Shown: positions 44,817-54,066 of the stretch, one piece after another | Numbering within the stretch: position 1 is the stretch's first letter | Layout: the number at the start of each line of letters is the position of its first letter | From: Xenophilus sp. E41 | Lineage (GTDB): Bacteria; Pseudomonadota; Gammaproteobacteria; Burkholderiales; Burkholderiaceae_C | Direction of reading: 5' to 3' | DNA: 64,000 nucleotides | NCBI RefSeq assembly: GCF_003671765.1 | Contig: NZ_QPIB01000007.1 | Span: 1 to 64,000, forward strand | Notes under the pieces: model-generated | The model's database searches: none | The model's input: only the letters and a program-made list of their open reading frames with translations | What the model was told of the DNA's origin: nothing | Position numbers and translations under genes: made by a program

Positions 44817-45737
44817 ATGAAGTGCGACCTCGGCGACCTGAATGCTTTCCTGGCGGTGGCGCGCACCCGTGGGTTTCGGGAAGGCGCCCGGCTCGGCGGG
44901 GGCAGTGCTTCGGCCTTGAGCCAGGCGGTGCGCAGGCTCGAAGCCCAACTGGGCGTGCGCCTGCTCCACCGCACGACCCGCAGCGTGGTGCCAACCGAGG
45001 CCGGGCAGCGCCTGCTGGAGCGCCTGGGCCCGGCCATCGGCGAGGTGGAGGCCGCGCTGGACGTCGTCAACGGCTTTCGCGACACACCCGCCGGCACCCT
45101 GCGCCTGAATGTGCCGATGAGCGCGTCGCGCCTCGTGCTGCCGGCGCTGGTGCCCGACTTCCTGGCGGCCTTTCCCGACATCCAGCTCGACGTCATCGCC
45201 GAGGACGGCTTCGTGGACCTCGTGGCCAGCGGCTGCGATGCGGGCATCCGCTACGACGAGCGGCTGGAGCAGGACATGGTGGCCGTGCCCATCGGCCCGC
45301 GCACGCAGCGCTTCGCGGCGGCCGCTTCGCCCGCCTACCTGGACCGCCACGGCCGCCCGGAGCATCCGAGCGAGCTGCTGCACCATGCCTGCCTGCGTGG
45401 CCGCTTCGCGAGCGGCACGGTGCCGCCGTGGGACTTCGTTCGGGATGGCGAATCGGTGCGGGTGGACCCGGCGGCCCGCATGGTGGTGCGGCTCGGCGCC
45501 GCGGCCGACCTGGCGGTCGATGCCGCCATCGCGGGGGCGGGCGTGGTCTACCTATTCGAGGACTGGCTGCGGCCCCATCTGGACCGCGGCGTGCTGGAGC
45601 CGGTGCTGCCGCAGTGGTGGCCCAGCTTTCCGGGGCCCTTCCTCTACTACCCCGGCCGCAAGCTCCTGCCGGCGCCGCTGCGGGCCTTTGTCGACTTCAT
45701 CCGCACGCGAGGCGAAGCGGCCCCTTCCGGCGCATGA
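44817..45737 (+). CDS. LysR-family transcriptional regulator
   Basis: A 306-residue LysR regulator of the group typified by E. coli YafC/DmlR. Helix-turn-helix at residues 2-60, opening DLGDLNAFLAVARTRGF; effector domain about 85-295. ATG 44817 begins right before the HTH; the GTG at 44787 would add unlikely residues. Together with the palindrome in the intergenic gap it probably regulates the divergent pyridoxal reductase-like gene. Effector unknown. Confidence 0.9.
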   Translation: MKCDLGDLNAFLAVARTRGFREGARLGGGSASALSQAVRRLEAQLGVRLLHRTTRSVVPTEAGQRLLERLGPAIGEVEAALDVVNGFRDTPAGTLRLNVPMSASRLVLPALVPDFLAAFPDIQLDVIAEDGFVDLVASGCDAGIRYDERLEQDMVAVPIGPRTQRFAAAASPAYLDRHGRPEHPSELLHHACLRGRFASGTVPPWDFVRDGESVRVDPAARMVVRLGAAADLAVDAAIAGAGVVYLFEDWLRPHLDRGVLEPVLPQWWPSFPGPFLYYPGRKLLPAPLRAFVDFIRTRGEAAPSGA

Positions 45738-45761
45738 GCGCGCCGGCTGCGCCGCTGGCGC

Positions 45762-46997
45762 CTACTTCACGAACTGGTTGAGCTGGATGATCGGCAGCAG
45801 CACCGCCAGCACGATCATCATCACGATGCCGCCCATGGCGACGATGAGCAGCGGTTCCAGGATGGTGGCCAGGTGCATGGCGCGGCGCTGCACTACGGCG
45901 CCGAGCTGCTGCGAGGCGCGCTGCAGCATCGCCGGCAGCTGGCCGGTCTGTTCGCCCAGGCGCGCGAACAACGAGACGATGCCGGGGAAGCGCTTCTTCT
46001 GCGCCAGGGCCGAGGCCAGCGGCGCACCCTCGCGCACCAGCACCAGCGCGTCGAGCGCGTCGGCGCGCATCGCACGGTTGCCCAGCGTCTCGGCCGCGGC
46101 CTGCAGGGCGCGCAGGATGGGCACGCCAGCGGCGGCGAGCATCGCCAGCGTGCCGGCGAAGCGCGCGGCGTTGTAGCCGCGCGAGAGCCGGCCCACCAGC
46201 GGCAGGCGCAGCCAGGCGGCGTCGAAGGCTTCGCGCCAGGCCGGGCGCGCGAGCGCGGCGCGGCCCAGGACGAAGAGCGCCACGACGCCGCCGAGCAGCA
46301 GCCAGCCGTGGTTGCGGATGAAGGCGCTCAGGCCCAGCATGATCTGCGTCAGGATCGGCAGCGCCCGCTTGGTGCCGGCGAACACATTGGCCACCTGCGG
46401 CACCACGTAGCTCACGAGGAAGATCACGATGACGATCGCGATCACCGTGACGATGGCCGGGTACAGCGTGGCACCGACCAGCTTCTGCTGCAGCGCCTGG
46501 CGCTGCTCCAGGTCGTCGGCCAGGCGGTCGAGCACCAGGCCGAGGTTGCCGCTGTGCTCGCCGGCACCGATCACGGCGGTGTAGATGGGCGAGAACTCGC
46601 GCGGGTGCTGGCTCAGCGCGCGTGCGAAGGTCGAGCCGCCGTTGACTTCGGAGCGCAGGCCGGCCACCAGCTCGCGCTGGGCGGCGTTCTCGGACTCCTC
46701 GGTCAGCGCGGTGAGCGCGCGCTCGAGCGGCAGGCCCGAGGACACCAGGCCTGCGAGCTGGCGCGTCCACACCGCCAGGCCCGTGGCATTGAACACGCGG
46801 CGCCGGCCCAGTGCGCCCCAGCCGCTGCCGCCGCCGGCCCCCCCCGCGCCCTCGGACTGGCCGACCGGGCTGACCGACAGCGGGATCAGCGCCTGCGCGC
46901 GCAGCAGGCCGCGCGCGCTGCGTGCGGTGTCGGCTTCGAGCACGCCCTTGCGGGGGCGGCCTTCCTGGTCGATGGCTTCAAAGGAATAGGCGGGCAT
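45762..46997 (-). CDS. gspF: Type II secretion inner-membrane platform protein GspF
   Basis: A 411-residue polytopic platform protein. It begins MPAYSFEAIDQEGRPRKGVL, typical of GspF, and has two T2SSF domains (about residues 75-195 and 275-400) with three membrane helices near 172-195, 222-245 and 375-400. It links the GspE ATPase to pseudopilus assembly. A Gly-rich insertion (GAGGAGGGSG) sits near residue 50. It is the last gsp gene on the minus strand, separated from gspE by a small secreted-protein gene. Confidence 0.95.
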   Translation of the reverse strand: MPAYSFEAIDQEGRPRKGVLEADTARSARGLLRAQALIPLSVSPVGQSEGAGGAGGGSGWGALGRRRVFNATGLAVWTRQLAGLVSSGLPLERALTALTEESENAAQRELVAGLRSEVNGGSTFARALSQHPREFSPIYTAVIGAGEHSGNLGLVLDRLADDLEQRQALQQKLVGATLYPAIVTVIAIVIVIFLVSYVVPQVANVFAGTKRALPILTQIMLGLSAFIRNHGWLLLGGVVALFVLGRAALARPAWREAFDAAWLRLPLVGRLSRGYNAARFAGTLAMLAAAGVPILRALQAAAETLGNRAMRADALDALVLVREGAPLASALAQKKRFPGIVSLFARLGEQTGQLPAMLQRASQQLGAVVQRRAMHLATILEPLLIVAMGGIVMMIVLAVLLPIIQLNQFVK

Positions 46998-47091
46998 GGC
47001 GGCAGGCGTCGGAGGGCGCGTCGGCGCATTGTCGGGCGTTCGTGTGGCGGCGCCGCGCGGCGCGAGGGCGAAGGGCGCGGGCGGGCACGGG

Positions 47092-47520
47092 TCAGCGCCG
47101 CAGGATGCCCGAGATCTCGACCGGCTCGCGGTCGAATGCCCCCGTGGCCTTGGCGCGCAGCGAGGCATGCTCCAGCGCCAGGCTGGTGAGCAGGCGGCCC
47201 TGGTAGCGGCCGTTCAGGCGCGGGTCCTGGCAGGCGCTGAGGTCGAGCCGCAGCTCGGCGTGCGCCGTGGTGCGGAAGTCGGCGGCGGTGCCGGCGATGG
47301 TGCAGCGCACGGCCGGCAACTGGCCCGACACGCCGCCGTCGGCGGCGATCTGCAGCCGTGCCGGCGAGCTGGCATGCCGCGTCACCTGGAAGCCGCCCTT
47401 GTCGAGCGAGGAGAAGAGCAGCGTGCCCTGCCAGGCGCCGTGGTAGTCGGCATAGCCCTGGGCATGGACGCCGGCGGCCAGGCAGCCGGCCGTCGCCAGG
47501 GCAAGGAGGGTGCGCGGCAT
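47092..47520 (-). CDS. Secreted protein between gspE and gspF
   Basis: A 142-residue protein with a signal peptide (MPRTLLALATAGCLAAGVHA, cut before QGYADY). The mature part is beta-rich, with YHGAWQGTLLFSSLDKGGFQ near the start and two Cys (VRCTIAG and LSACQD) about 25 residues apart, a likely disulfide. I recognise no family. It sits inside the type II secretion operon, 29 bp after gspE and 94 bp before gspF, so it may be a dedicated substrate or accessory factor (inference). Confidence 0.75.
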   Translation of the reverse strand: MPRTLLALATAGCLAAGVHAQGYADYHGAWQGTLLFSSLDKGGFQVTRHASSPARLQIAADGGVSGQLPAVRCTIAGTAADFRTTAHAELRLDLSACQDPRLNGRYQGRLLTSLALEHASLRAKATGAFDREPVEISGILRR

Positions 47521-47549
47521 GTCGCGAGGGTTGCCGGCGCGGCGACGGC

Positions 47550-48974
47550 TCATTCGCGCGTGACGCGCAGCAGCTCGGCCCGCGAAGTGACGCCGGCCGC
47601 GACCAGGCGTTCGCCATCCTCGCGCATGGAGTGCAGGCCGTTGCGTTCGGCGGCCACGAAGAGCTGGCTCTCGGGCGCGCGGCTGTGGATCAGCGAACGC
47701 ACCGCGTCGTCGACCGTGAACATCTCGAAGATGCCGGTGCGGCCCTGGTAGCCGGTCTGGCCGCAGGCCTCGCAGCCCGCGGGCTCGCGGCCCGACTCGC
47801 CGCTGACGGCGCACACCGGGCACAGCTTGCGCACCAGCCGCTGCGCGAGCACGCCCAGCAGCGAGCTGCTGAGCAGGAAGGGCTCGACGCCCATGTCTGT
47901 GAGGCGCGTGACGGCGCTCACCGAGTCATTGGTGTGCAGCGTGGCCAGCACCAGATGGCCGGTGAGCGAGGCCTGGATGGCGATCTGCGCGGTCTCGTAG
48001 TCGCGGATCTCGCCGATCATGATCACGTCCGGGTCCTGGCGAAGGATCGCGCGCAGCGCCTTGGCGAAGGTGAGGTCGATCTTGGCATTGACCTGCGTCT
48101 GGCCGACACCGGGCAGCTCGTACTCGATCGGGTCCTCCACCGTCATGATGTTGCTGCGGGCCGCGTCGAGCTCGCCCAGAGCGGCATAGAGGGTGGTGGT
48201 CTTGCCGGATCCCGTCGGGCCGGTCACGAGGATGATGCCGTGCGGCTGCGTGACCATGCTGCGAAAGCGCGCCAGCGTGTCGCCCTGCATGCCCACGGCC
48301 TCGAGCGTGAGGCGGCTCTCGGACTTGTCGAGCAGGCGCAGCACCGCACGCTCGCCGTGTGCCGAGGGCAGGGTGGAGACCCGCACGTCGACCGCGCGCG
48401 TGCCGATGCGCAGCGAGATGCGCCCGTCCTGCGGCAGGCGCTTCTCGGCGATGTCGAGGTCGGCCATGATCTTCAGGCGCGAGATCAGCGCGGCATGCAA
48501 TGCGCGGTTGGGCTGCACCACCTCGCGCAGCGTGCCGTCGATGCGAAAGCGTACGGAGGACGTGCGCTCGTAGGGCTCGATGTGGATGTCGCTGGCGCCG
48601 TCGCGCGCCGCCTGCGTGAGCAGCGCGTTGAGCATGCGGATGATCGGCGCGTCGCCGGCCGACTCCAGCAGGTCTTCGACCGCCGGCAGCTCCTGCATCA
48701 TGCGCGACAGGTCGGCGTCGCTCTGCACTTCGCTGACGACCGCGGCGGCATTCGATTCGCCCTGCGCGTAGGCGGCACTGATGCGCTGCGCCAGTTCCGC
48801 TGCCGGCAGCGCCTGGAAGGCCGTGACCCGGTGCTTGCGCAGCACCTCGCCGATGGCCGCGGGCGGCGTGCCCACGGGCATCCAGAGCGTGAGCGCGTCG
48901 TCGTCCGACTGCTCCAGCAGCAGTTGCTGGCCGCGCGCGAAGGCGTAGGGCAGCGGGTAACGGGCGCTGGACAT
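47550..48974 (-). CDS. gspE: Type II secretion ATPase GspE
   Basis: A 474-residue secretion ATPase powering pseudopilus growth. Walker A GPTGSGKTTT (about residues 240-249), the Asp box IMTVEDPIEYEL, Walker B RAILRQDPDVIMIGEIRD and the His box TGHLVLATLHTNDS are all present. The C-terminal zinc module is CPVC with CEAC (about 393-415), followed by GYQGRTGIFE. Its ATG shares a base with the gspD stop (TGATG). It is shorter than E. coli-type GspE at the N-terminus, as is common in Burkholderiales. Confidence 0.96.
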   Translation of the reverse strand: MSSARYPLPYAFARGQQLLLEQSDDDALTLWMPVGTPPAAIGEVLRKHRVTAFQALPAAELAQRISAAYAQGESNAAAVVSEVQSDADLSRMMQELPAVEDLLESAGDAPIIRMLNALLTQAARDGASDIHIEPYERTSSVRFRIDGTLREVVQPNRALHAALISRLKIMADLDIAEKRLPQDGRISLRIGTRAVDVRVSTLPSAHGERAVLRLLDKSESRLTLEAVGMQGDTLARFRSMVTQPHGIILVTGPTGSGKTTTLYAALGELDAARSNIMTVEDPIEYELPGVGQTQVNAKIDLTFAKALRAILRQDPDVIMIGEIRDYETAQIAIQASLTGHLVLATLHTNDSVSAVTRLTDMGVEPFLLSSSLLGVLAQRLVRKLCPVCAVSGESGREPAGCEACGQTGYQGRTGIFEMFTVDDAVRSLIHSRAPESQLFVAAERNGLHSMREDGERLVAAGVTSRAELLRVTRE

Positions 48975-51304
48975 CAGGGCAGTTCGCGGCGGGTGGCCGG
49001 ATCGGCGGTGGGCGGCGGGGCGCCCTTCATCTCGATGTTGGTGGACCACGGCCCGGCGGGCAGCGGACCCTGCTGCGCCGGGGGCAGCGGCGGCGGGATC
49101 AGCCGTGTGCCCTGGATGCGGCGCGACGGGTCGCCGGCGCCCGTGGTCTCGGACAGCGGCGGCAGGATGGCCGAGTCGCGCACCGTGTTGAGCATCGGGT
49201 TGTCGGTGGCCGGCTGGCTGGCCTGCTGCAGTGCGCGCAACTGCTCGTAGCGGTCGGCGGTGACGGCGTCGCCCGAGAGCTGGTCGCGGATGATGGTAGG
49301 CCGCAGGAAGACCATCAGGTTGGTCTTGTTGCGGCTGCGCACCTCGTTCTTGAACAGGTTGCCCAGCACCGGCACGTCGCCCAGGCCCGGCACCTTCTCC
49401 TGGTTGGAGGAGTACTCGTCCGACAGCAGCCCGCCCAGCAGCATGACGTTGCCGTCGTCCACCAGCACGCTGGACTCGATCGCACGCTTGGTGGTGGTGG
49501 GGCCGTTGAGCGCGTTCTCGGTACCGGCCAGCACGGCCGACACCTCCTGGAAGATGGTCAGCTTCACCGTGCCCGTCTCGCTGATCTGCGGGCGCACGCG
49601 AAGCGTCAGGCCCACGTCCTTGCGCTCGATGGTCTGGAACGGGTTCACGGTGGTGGTCGTGCTGCCGGTGTTGGTGTACTGGCCCGTGATGAAGGGCACG
49701 TTCTGGCCGACGACGATCTTGGCTTCCTCGTTGTCCAGCGTCATCAGGTTGGGCGTGGAGAGCACGTTGCCCTCGCCGTTGCTGGCCAGGAAGTTGGCGA
49801 TGAAGCCCAGCACGTACTGGCCGCCGATCCTGTGGCCGATGCCGATGTTGAAGCCGCTGTTGATGTTGGAACGGGCACCGGCCGCGTTGCGGGTCGCCAG
49901 CGCGGTGGCCAAGTCGATGATGTTGCCGCCGTTCAGGCTGGAGTTGTTGCCGATGACGCCGACGTTGCTGCCGCTGCGGCCCAGCGCGCTCTGCCACTGC
50001 ACGCCGAACTCGGCCGCCTTCTTGGCGTTGACCTCGACGATCAGCCCTTCGATCAGCACCTGCGCGCGGCGGCTGTCCAGGCGCTCGACGACCGCGCGGA
50101 TCTGCCGGTACTGCGGCTCGGGCGCGGTGATGATGAGCGAGTTGGTCGACGGGTCGGCCTGGATCTGGCCGCCGGTCGAGGGCTGGTTGGCGTTGTTGAC
50201 CGGCGTGGTGGCGGCGGACGACGACAGGCCCTGCTGCTGGTTGAACTGCGACTGCGTGTTGACCGCTGCGACCTGCGAAGCGCCGCCGCCCCCGCCGGTA
50301 CTGCCCACACCGCCCTGCGCGCCGAGCGTGCCGCTGGCGATGGCGGCGCGCAGCGTGGTGGCCAGCCGCACCGCGTCGGCGTTCTTCAGGTAGACCACGT
50401 AGATGTTGCCGGCCGCGCCGTTGCCGTTGTCGATGGGCGCGCGGTCCAGCTTGTCGATCAGGGTGCGGATGAGCTGCACGCGTGCCGGGTTGGCGGCGCG
50501 CACGATGATCGAGTTGCTGCGCGGATCGGCCAGCAGCGAGGTGCGGAAGGACGCATCGGCGCCGCCTGCATTGGCCACCGCGGGCGAGCCCGGCGTGCTG
50601 GCGCCGCCGCCCTCGACCAGGCGCTGCACCAGCGGCACCATGTCGGTCGCGATCGAATGCTTGAGCGGGATCACCTCGATGTCGGACGCGTTGGGCACGT
50701 CCAGCGACGCGACGATGCGCGCCAGGCGCCGCATGTTGTCGGCATAGTCGGTGACGACCAGCGAGTTGTTGCCCGGGTTGACGTTGATGGTGTTGTTGGG
50801 CGCGATCAGCGGGCGCAGCACCGGCAGCAGGTTGGCCGCCGATTCGTAGTTGAGCCGGAAGATCTGCGTCACGATCTGGTTGCCGCCCACGCTGCCGGCA
50901 CCGCCCACCGAGGTGGCGACGGTGCCGGTCTGCAGCTTGGCGTCGGCCTCGGGCAGCACCTTGTACAGGCCATCGGACTGCACGATGGCGAAGCCCTGCA
51001 GGCGCAATGCGGCCGAGAACTGGTCGAAGGCGGCGCCGGGCGACACGGGCCGCTCGGTCTGGAGGTTCATCGTGCCCTTCACGCGCGGGTCGACCACCAC
51101 GTCTCGGCCGGTGATGACGGCCATCGTGCGCGCCACGGCCTCGATCTCGGCGTTGGAGAAATTGAGCGTGATCGGCTCGCCGCGGCGCGGTGCGTCGCCG
51201 GCGGTCTGCGCCAGCGCGCCGCCGGGCAGGGCCGCCGCGAGCAGGGCCTGCATCGCCAGCGCGATGAGCGCGGGGCGCAGGCCGGTGGGGGAGGGGAACT
51301 TCAT
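48974..51304 (-). CDS. gspD: Type II secretion outer-membrane secretin GspD
   Basis: A 776-residue secretin forming the outer-membrane channel. The signal peptide ends GGALAQ near residue 33. The N0 domain starts ITLNFSNAEIEAVARTM, N1-N3 domains follow (about 115-430) with a Gly/Ser/Gln-rich linker in N3 (about 365-410), and the secretin core (about 440-690) has VPFITGQY and VPGLGDVPVLGNLFK. The Pro-rich C-terminal tail may bind a pilotin. It overlaps gspE by one base and starts 2 bp from the gspN stop. Confidence 0.96.
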   Translation of the reverse strand: MKFPSPTGLRPALIALAMQALLAAALPGGALAQTAGDAPRRGEPITLNFSNAEIEAVARTMAVITGRDVVVDPRVKGTMNLQTERPVSPGAAFDQFSAALRLQGFAIVQSDGLYKVLPEADAKLQTGTVATSVGGAGSVGGNQIVTQIFRLNYESAANLLPVLRPLIAPNNTINVNPGNNSLVVTDYADNMRRLARIVASLDVPNASDIEVIPLKHSIATDMVPLVQRLVEGGGASTPGSPAVANAGGADASFRTSLLADPRSNSIIVRAANPARVQLIRTLIDKLDRAPIDNGNGAAGNIYVVYLKNADAVRLATTLRAAIASGTLGAQGGVGSTGGGGGASQVAAVNTQSQFNQQQGLSSSAATTPVNNANQPSTGGQIQADPSTNSLIITAPEPQYRQIRAVVERLDSRRAQVLIEGLIVEVNAKKAAEFGVQWQSALGRSGSNVGVIGNNSSLNGGNIIDLATALATRNAAGARSNINSGFNIGIGHRIGGQYVLGFIANFLASNGEGNVLSTPNLMTLDNEEAKIVVGQNVPFITGQYTNTGSTTTTVNPFQTIERKDVGLTLRVRPQISETGTVKLTIFQEVSAVLAGTENALNGPTTTKRAIESSVLVDDGNVMLLGGLLSDEYSSNQEKVPGLGDVPVLGNLFKNEVRSRNKTNLMVFLRPTIIRDQLSGDAVTADRYEQLRALQQASQPATDNPMLNTVRDSAILPPLSETTGAGDPSRRIQGTRLIPPPLPPAQQGPLPAGPWSTNIEMKGAPPPTADPATRRELP

Positions 51305-51306
51305 GG

Positions 51307-52104
51307 TCAGCCCAGGGTGATGATCGAACGCGCGCCGTCGCGCCGTCCGATGATGTTCAGGAGATTCGAGAGCGCGTCCTCGCGCCCCGGCGCGGCCGTG
51401 GCCTCGCCGTTGAAGCGCAGGGCCGAGCCGGTCCAGCGGCCGCTGCCGCCGAGCTGCAGGCTGCCCTGGGTGGTCGTGACGAGCAGGCTGGCGGCCGGGC
51501 CGCCCTCGAGTGCCACGCGATAGCTGCCCATGGGGCGCAGGGTCGAGAGGCTGGAGGAGATGTCCACCGCGTCGAGCGTGGCCTGGCCCTGGAAGGCCAG
51601 TTGCGGGCCCTGCCATTGCATCGAGAAATTGTGCAGCCGCAGGTCGAGCGTGCCGTCCGGCTTGAGCGTGTTCCACGGCGCGCCCAGGCCCGTGAGCATG
51701 GCGGCAGGCCAGCGCGACTGGCTGTCCTGCCAGGCCAGCAGCAGGCCGTCGCCGCCGGGCCGGGCACGAAAGCCCAGCGGCTGCGCGGCGCAGCAGGGCA
51801 GGTCGAGCAGGCCGTGGATGCCGTTCCAGCCGGGCCGCAGGCGCCAGGCCAGCTGCCCGGGCAGCGAGACGGTGTCGGCGCCGCCCGTGCCGCTGGCCAG
51901 CACGACGCCGGCCTGCCCGTTCCACACCGTGCCGCGCGGGTTGACGAGTTGCAGGCGACCGCCGGTCCAGCCTGCGAGCGCATCGGCCAGCCAACGGGCG
52001 GGGGCCCAGAGCGCGACCGCCACCAGGATGCCCAGCAAGGCGCCGAGCACGGCCCAGCGCCAGCCGGTGGCCGCTGGGAGAGCGAGGGCGCTGCGCGTGG
52101 CCAT
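51307..52104 (-). CDS. gspN: Type II secretion protein GspN
   Basis: A 265-residue bitopic inner-membrane protein with one N-terminal membrane helix (about residues 15-38) and a periplasmic beta-rich domain. Opening WRWAVLGALLGILVAVALWA and VNPRGTVWNGQA are typical of GspN, an accessory subunit present in some type II systems. It lies between gspM (19 bp upstream) and gspD (2 bp downstream). Confidence 0.88.
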   Translation of the reverse strand: MATRSALALPAATGWRWAVLGALLGILVAVALWAPARWLADALAGWTGGRLQLVNPRGTVWNGQAGVVLASGTGGADTVSLPGQLAWRLRPGWNGIHGLLDLPCCAAQPLGFRARPGGDGLLLAWQDSQSRWPAAMLTGLGAPWNTLKPDGTLDLRLHNFSMQWQGPQLAFQGQATLDAVDISSSLSTLRPMGSYRVALEGGPAASLLVTTTQGSLQLGGSGRWTGSALRFNGEATAAPGREDALSNLLNIIGRRDGARSIITLG

Positions 52105-52123
52105 GGTGATGGGCGTCGGCCGC

Positions 52124-52693
52124 TCAGCGGCTCGCGGGCAGGCCCATGACGAGCGTGCCGTCCCAGCGGACGGTGGGGCCCGAGGCGCCGTCGGCGGGCG
52201 CGTTGCCGCGCGTCGGCGCCGGGCCTGGAGCGGCGCCCGCCTGGCTGCGGGTGAGGTGCACTTCGCGCGGGACGGCGCGCGCGTTGCTGCGCGCCTGCGC
52301 GAGCCAGTCGCCCAGCGCCGCCGCGGGGGCGCCGCGCACCGAAAGGCCGACCGCGTCGCCGCCGCCGGCCGGCTGCAGCTGCGCGTCGGCGCCGAAGCTC
52401 TGCCGCACCGAGCTTTCGAGTGCGCGCACGGCATCGTCGCGGTTGGCGCGGGGTTGCGATTGCAGCGCGCGGGCCTGCGTCTGCAAGGCCTGCATCTGCT
52501 GCAGCTGCGTGTCGAGCCGGGCGTGTTCGGCCGGGGCCGCGGACAGCGTGCGCAGGGCCGGTGCCAGGGCGATCCACCACAGCAGCGCGAGGGCGATGAC
52601 CGCAGCCGCGCCGCCGATGAGGCGCTGTTCGCGCGGCGCGAGTTCGGGCCACCAGGCCTGCCAGCGCGCTTCGAGTTGCTGTGCGAGCGTCAT
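52124..52693 (-). CDS. gspM: Type II secretion protein GspM
   Basis: A 189-residue inner-membrane platform subunit with a short cytoplasmic N-terminus (MTLAQQLEARWQAWWPELAP), one membrane helix (about residues 27-47), a coiled-coil stretch rich in Gln/Ala (about 55-85) and a periplasmic ferredoxin-like domain. It partners GspL and lies 34 bp after it. Composition and position make the assignment safe although family sequence conservation is low. Confidence 0.9.
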   Translation of the reverse strand: MTLAQQLEARWQAWWPELAPREQRLIGGAAAVIALALLWWIALAPALRTLSAAPAEHARLDTQLQQMQALQTQARALQSQPRANRDDAVRALESSVRQSFGADAQLQPAGGGDAVGLSVRGAPAAALGDWLAQARSNARAVPREVHLTRSQAGAAPGPAPTRGNAPADGASGPTVRWDGTLVMGLPASR

Positions 52694-52727
52694 GCCGGCC
52701 TCCGCGGGAAGTGTTGCGCTGCGCCGT

Positions 52728-53939
52728 TCATCGCGCGGCCTCCGCCTGCACCAGCAGCAGGTCGCCTTCGCCGCGTGCGTTGTAGCCGCGGGCCGCGAGT
52801 TGCGTGCTCAGGCTGCCGATCTCGCTGAGCGCCAGCCCGAGCCCGCGCAGGCGCAGCTGGCCGGCGCTGTAGTCGATGGCCGTCGGCACGCGGCCCGCGG
52901 GCAGGCTGGCGGCCAGCGCGCCCAGCATGGGCTCGAGGTCGGCCGGCGTGACGCCGCCGGTGGCCTGCTGCAGCAGCGCCACTTCGCGCGACATCTGCAG
53001 CGCGGGCTGGTCGCTGACGTAGGTCACCGAGGGGAAGGTCTGCGTCAGGGTCTGGCCGATGGCCGCGCGCTTGGTTTCGAGCGCCTGGCGCTCCTTCCAG
53101 GCCCAGGCGTTCACGCCGATGAGCTGTGCAGCCACCAGCACGCCGGCGCCCCAGCGCGCGGCCCGCCAGCGCGGGGCGCGCCACAGCGCCTGGCCGAAGG
53201 CCGCGAGCTGCTTGCCGGCGCGCGCGCGGCCGCTGGTGGCGAAGTCGAACTGCGCCAGGTCCCAGGGCAGCTGGCTCGCTTCGAGCCAGCGCGCGGGCGC
53301 GGGCACGATGGCGAGCGAGCGGCCGAGCAGGCCTTCGGCAACTTCAGCGACGGCGGGCTCGGTGGTGGCGACGGCTGTTTCGGGCAGCGGGCCGGCCAGC
53401 GAGAGGCCGGCGGCGGTGAGCGGCAGGCTCAGCACGCCGCGCTCGTCGCACAGGGTGAGCTGGCCGGCGTCGGGCTCGCCGGTGGCGCACAGCACCGGCG
53501 GAGAGCCGGCCGGCCGCGGCGTGAATTCGGGAACCAGCCGCGCGATCCGGCGGCCCGCCCCTTCGAGCGACTGGACCACGCCGCGCAGCCAGGCCTTGTG
53601 GCAGATGGCCACCCACACCGGCACGCCGGTCCTGGCGCCCGGCTCGAGGGCGAAGTGCAGTTGTTCCGGCTCGTCGAGGAGGCGGTCTTCCAGCATGCCG
53701 CCCAGCACCGAGCGCAGCCGCGCCGCGCCGGCCGTGCTGCCCTGCGGCAGCGTGACCTGCTGCCAGGAGAGTGCGGCCGCCGGCAGCACCACGATCACGT
53801 CGCCTTGCCCCGGCAGCAGGGCGGGCGGCGCGATGCCCTGCTTGCGCAGGCGCTTGCCGTCGTTGGACCAGCCCGCCCATGCGAAGTCCGCGCCGGCGGG
53901 GGCCGACGGGAGAGGGGGCTGAACGAAGATCAGGGCCAT
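52728..53939 (-). CDS. gspL: Type II secretion protein GspL
   Basis: A 403-residue platform subunit with an actin-like cytoplasmic domain (about residues 1-240), which in this family binds the GspE N-terminus, one membrane helix (about 262-280) and a periplasmic ferredoxin-like domain (about 310-400). Text such as DVIVVLPAAALSWQQVTLP matches GspL. It is separated from gspK by 127 bp that contain a dispersed hairpin repeat, the largest gap in the operon. Confidence 0.93.
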   Translation of the reverse strand: MALIFVQPPLPSAPAGADFAWAGWSNDGKRLRKQGIAPPALLPGQGDVIVVLPAAALSWQQVTLPQGSTAGAARLRSVLGGMLEDRLLDEPEQLHFALEPGARTGVPVWVAICHKAWLRGVVQSLEGAGRRIARLVPEFTPRPAGSPPVLCATGEPDAGQLTLCDERGVLSLPLTAAGLSLAGPLPETAVATTEPAVAEVAEGLLGRSLAIVPAPARWLEASQLPWDLAQFDFATSGRARAGKQLAAFGQALWRAPRWRAARWGAGVLVAAQLIGVNAWAWKERQALETKRAAIGQTLTQTFPSVTYVSDQPALQMSREVALLQQATGGVTPADLEPMLGALAASLPAGRVPTAIDYSAGQLRLRGLGLALSEIGSLSTQLAARGYNARGEGDLLLVQAEAAR

Positions 53940-53987
53940 GCGGGGGTACGAAAAAAGCCTGCCATTCTAGGAGTCGGCGGAGCGCGC

Positions 53988-54046
53988 CTACTCCGAATTT
54001 GATAGCGCCTCGCGCAGCAGGGACGGGCGCTCAGGCCCCTTTTTAT
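53988..54046 (+). repeat. GCTAT-N7-ATAGC hairpin repeat, copy 6
   Basis: CTACTCCGAATTTGATAGC (53988-54005) followed by GCCTCGCGCAGCAGGGACGG, GCGCTCAGGCCCC and TTTTT. It lies between gspK and gspL. Read on the minus strand it would place two hairpins in the operon mRNA. It is closely similar to copy 7 in gspH (CTCGCGCA, GGGACGGGCGCT). Confidence 0.75.
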
Positions 54047-54066
54047 CTGAGATTGGCTACAAACTA

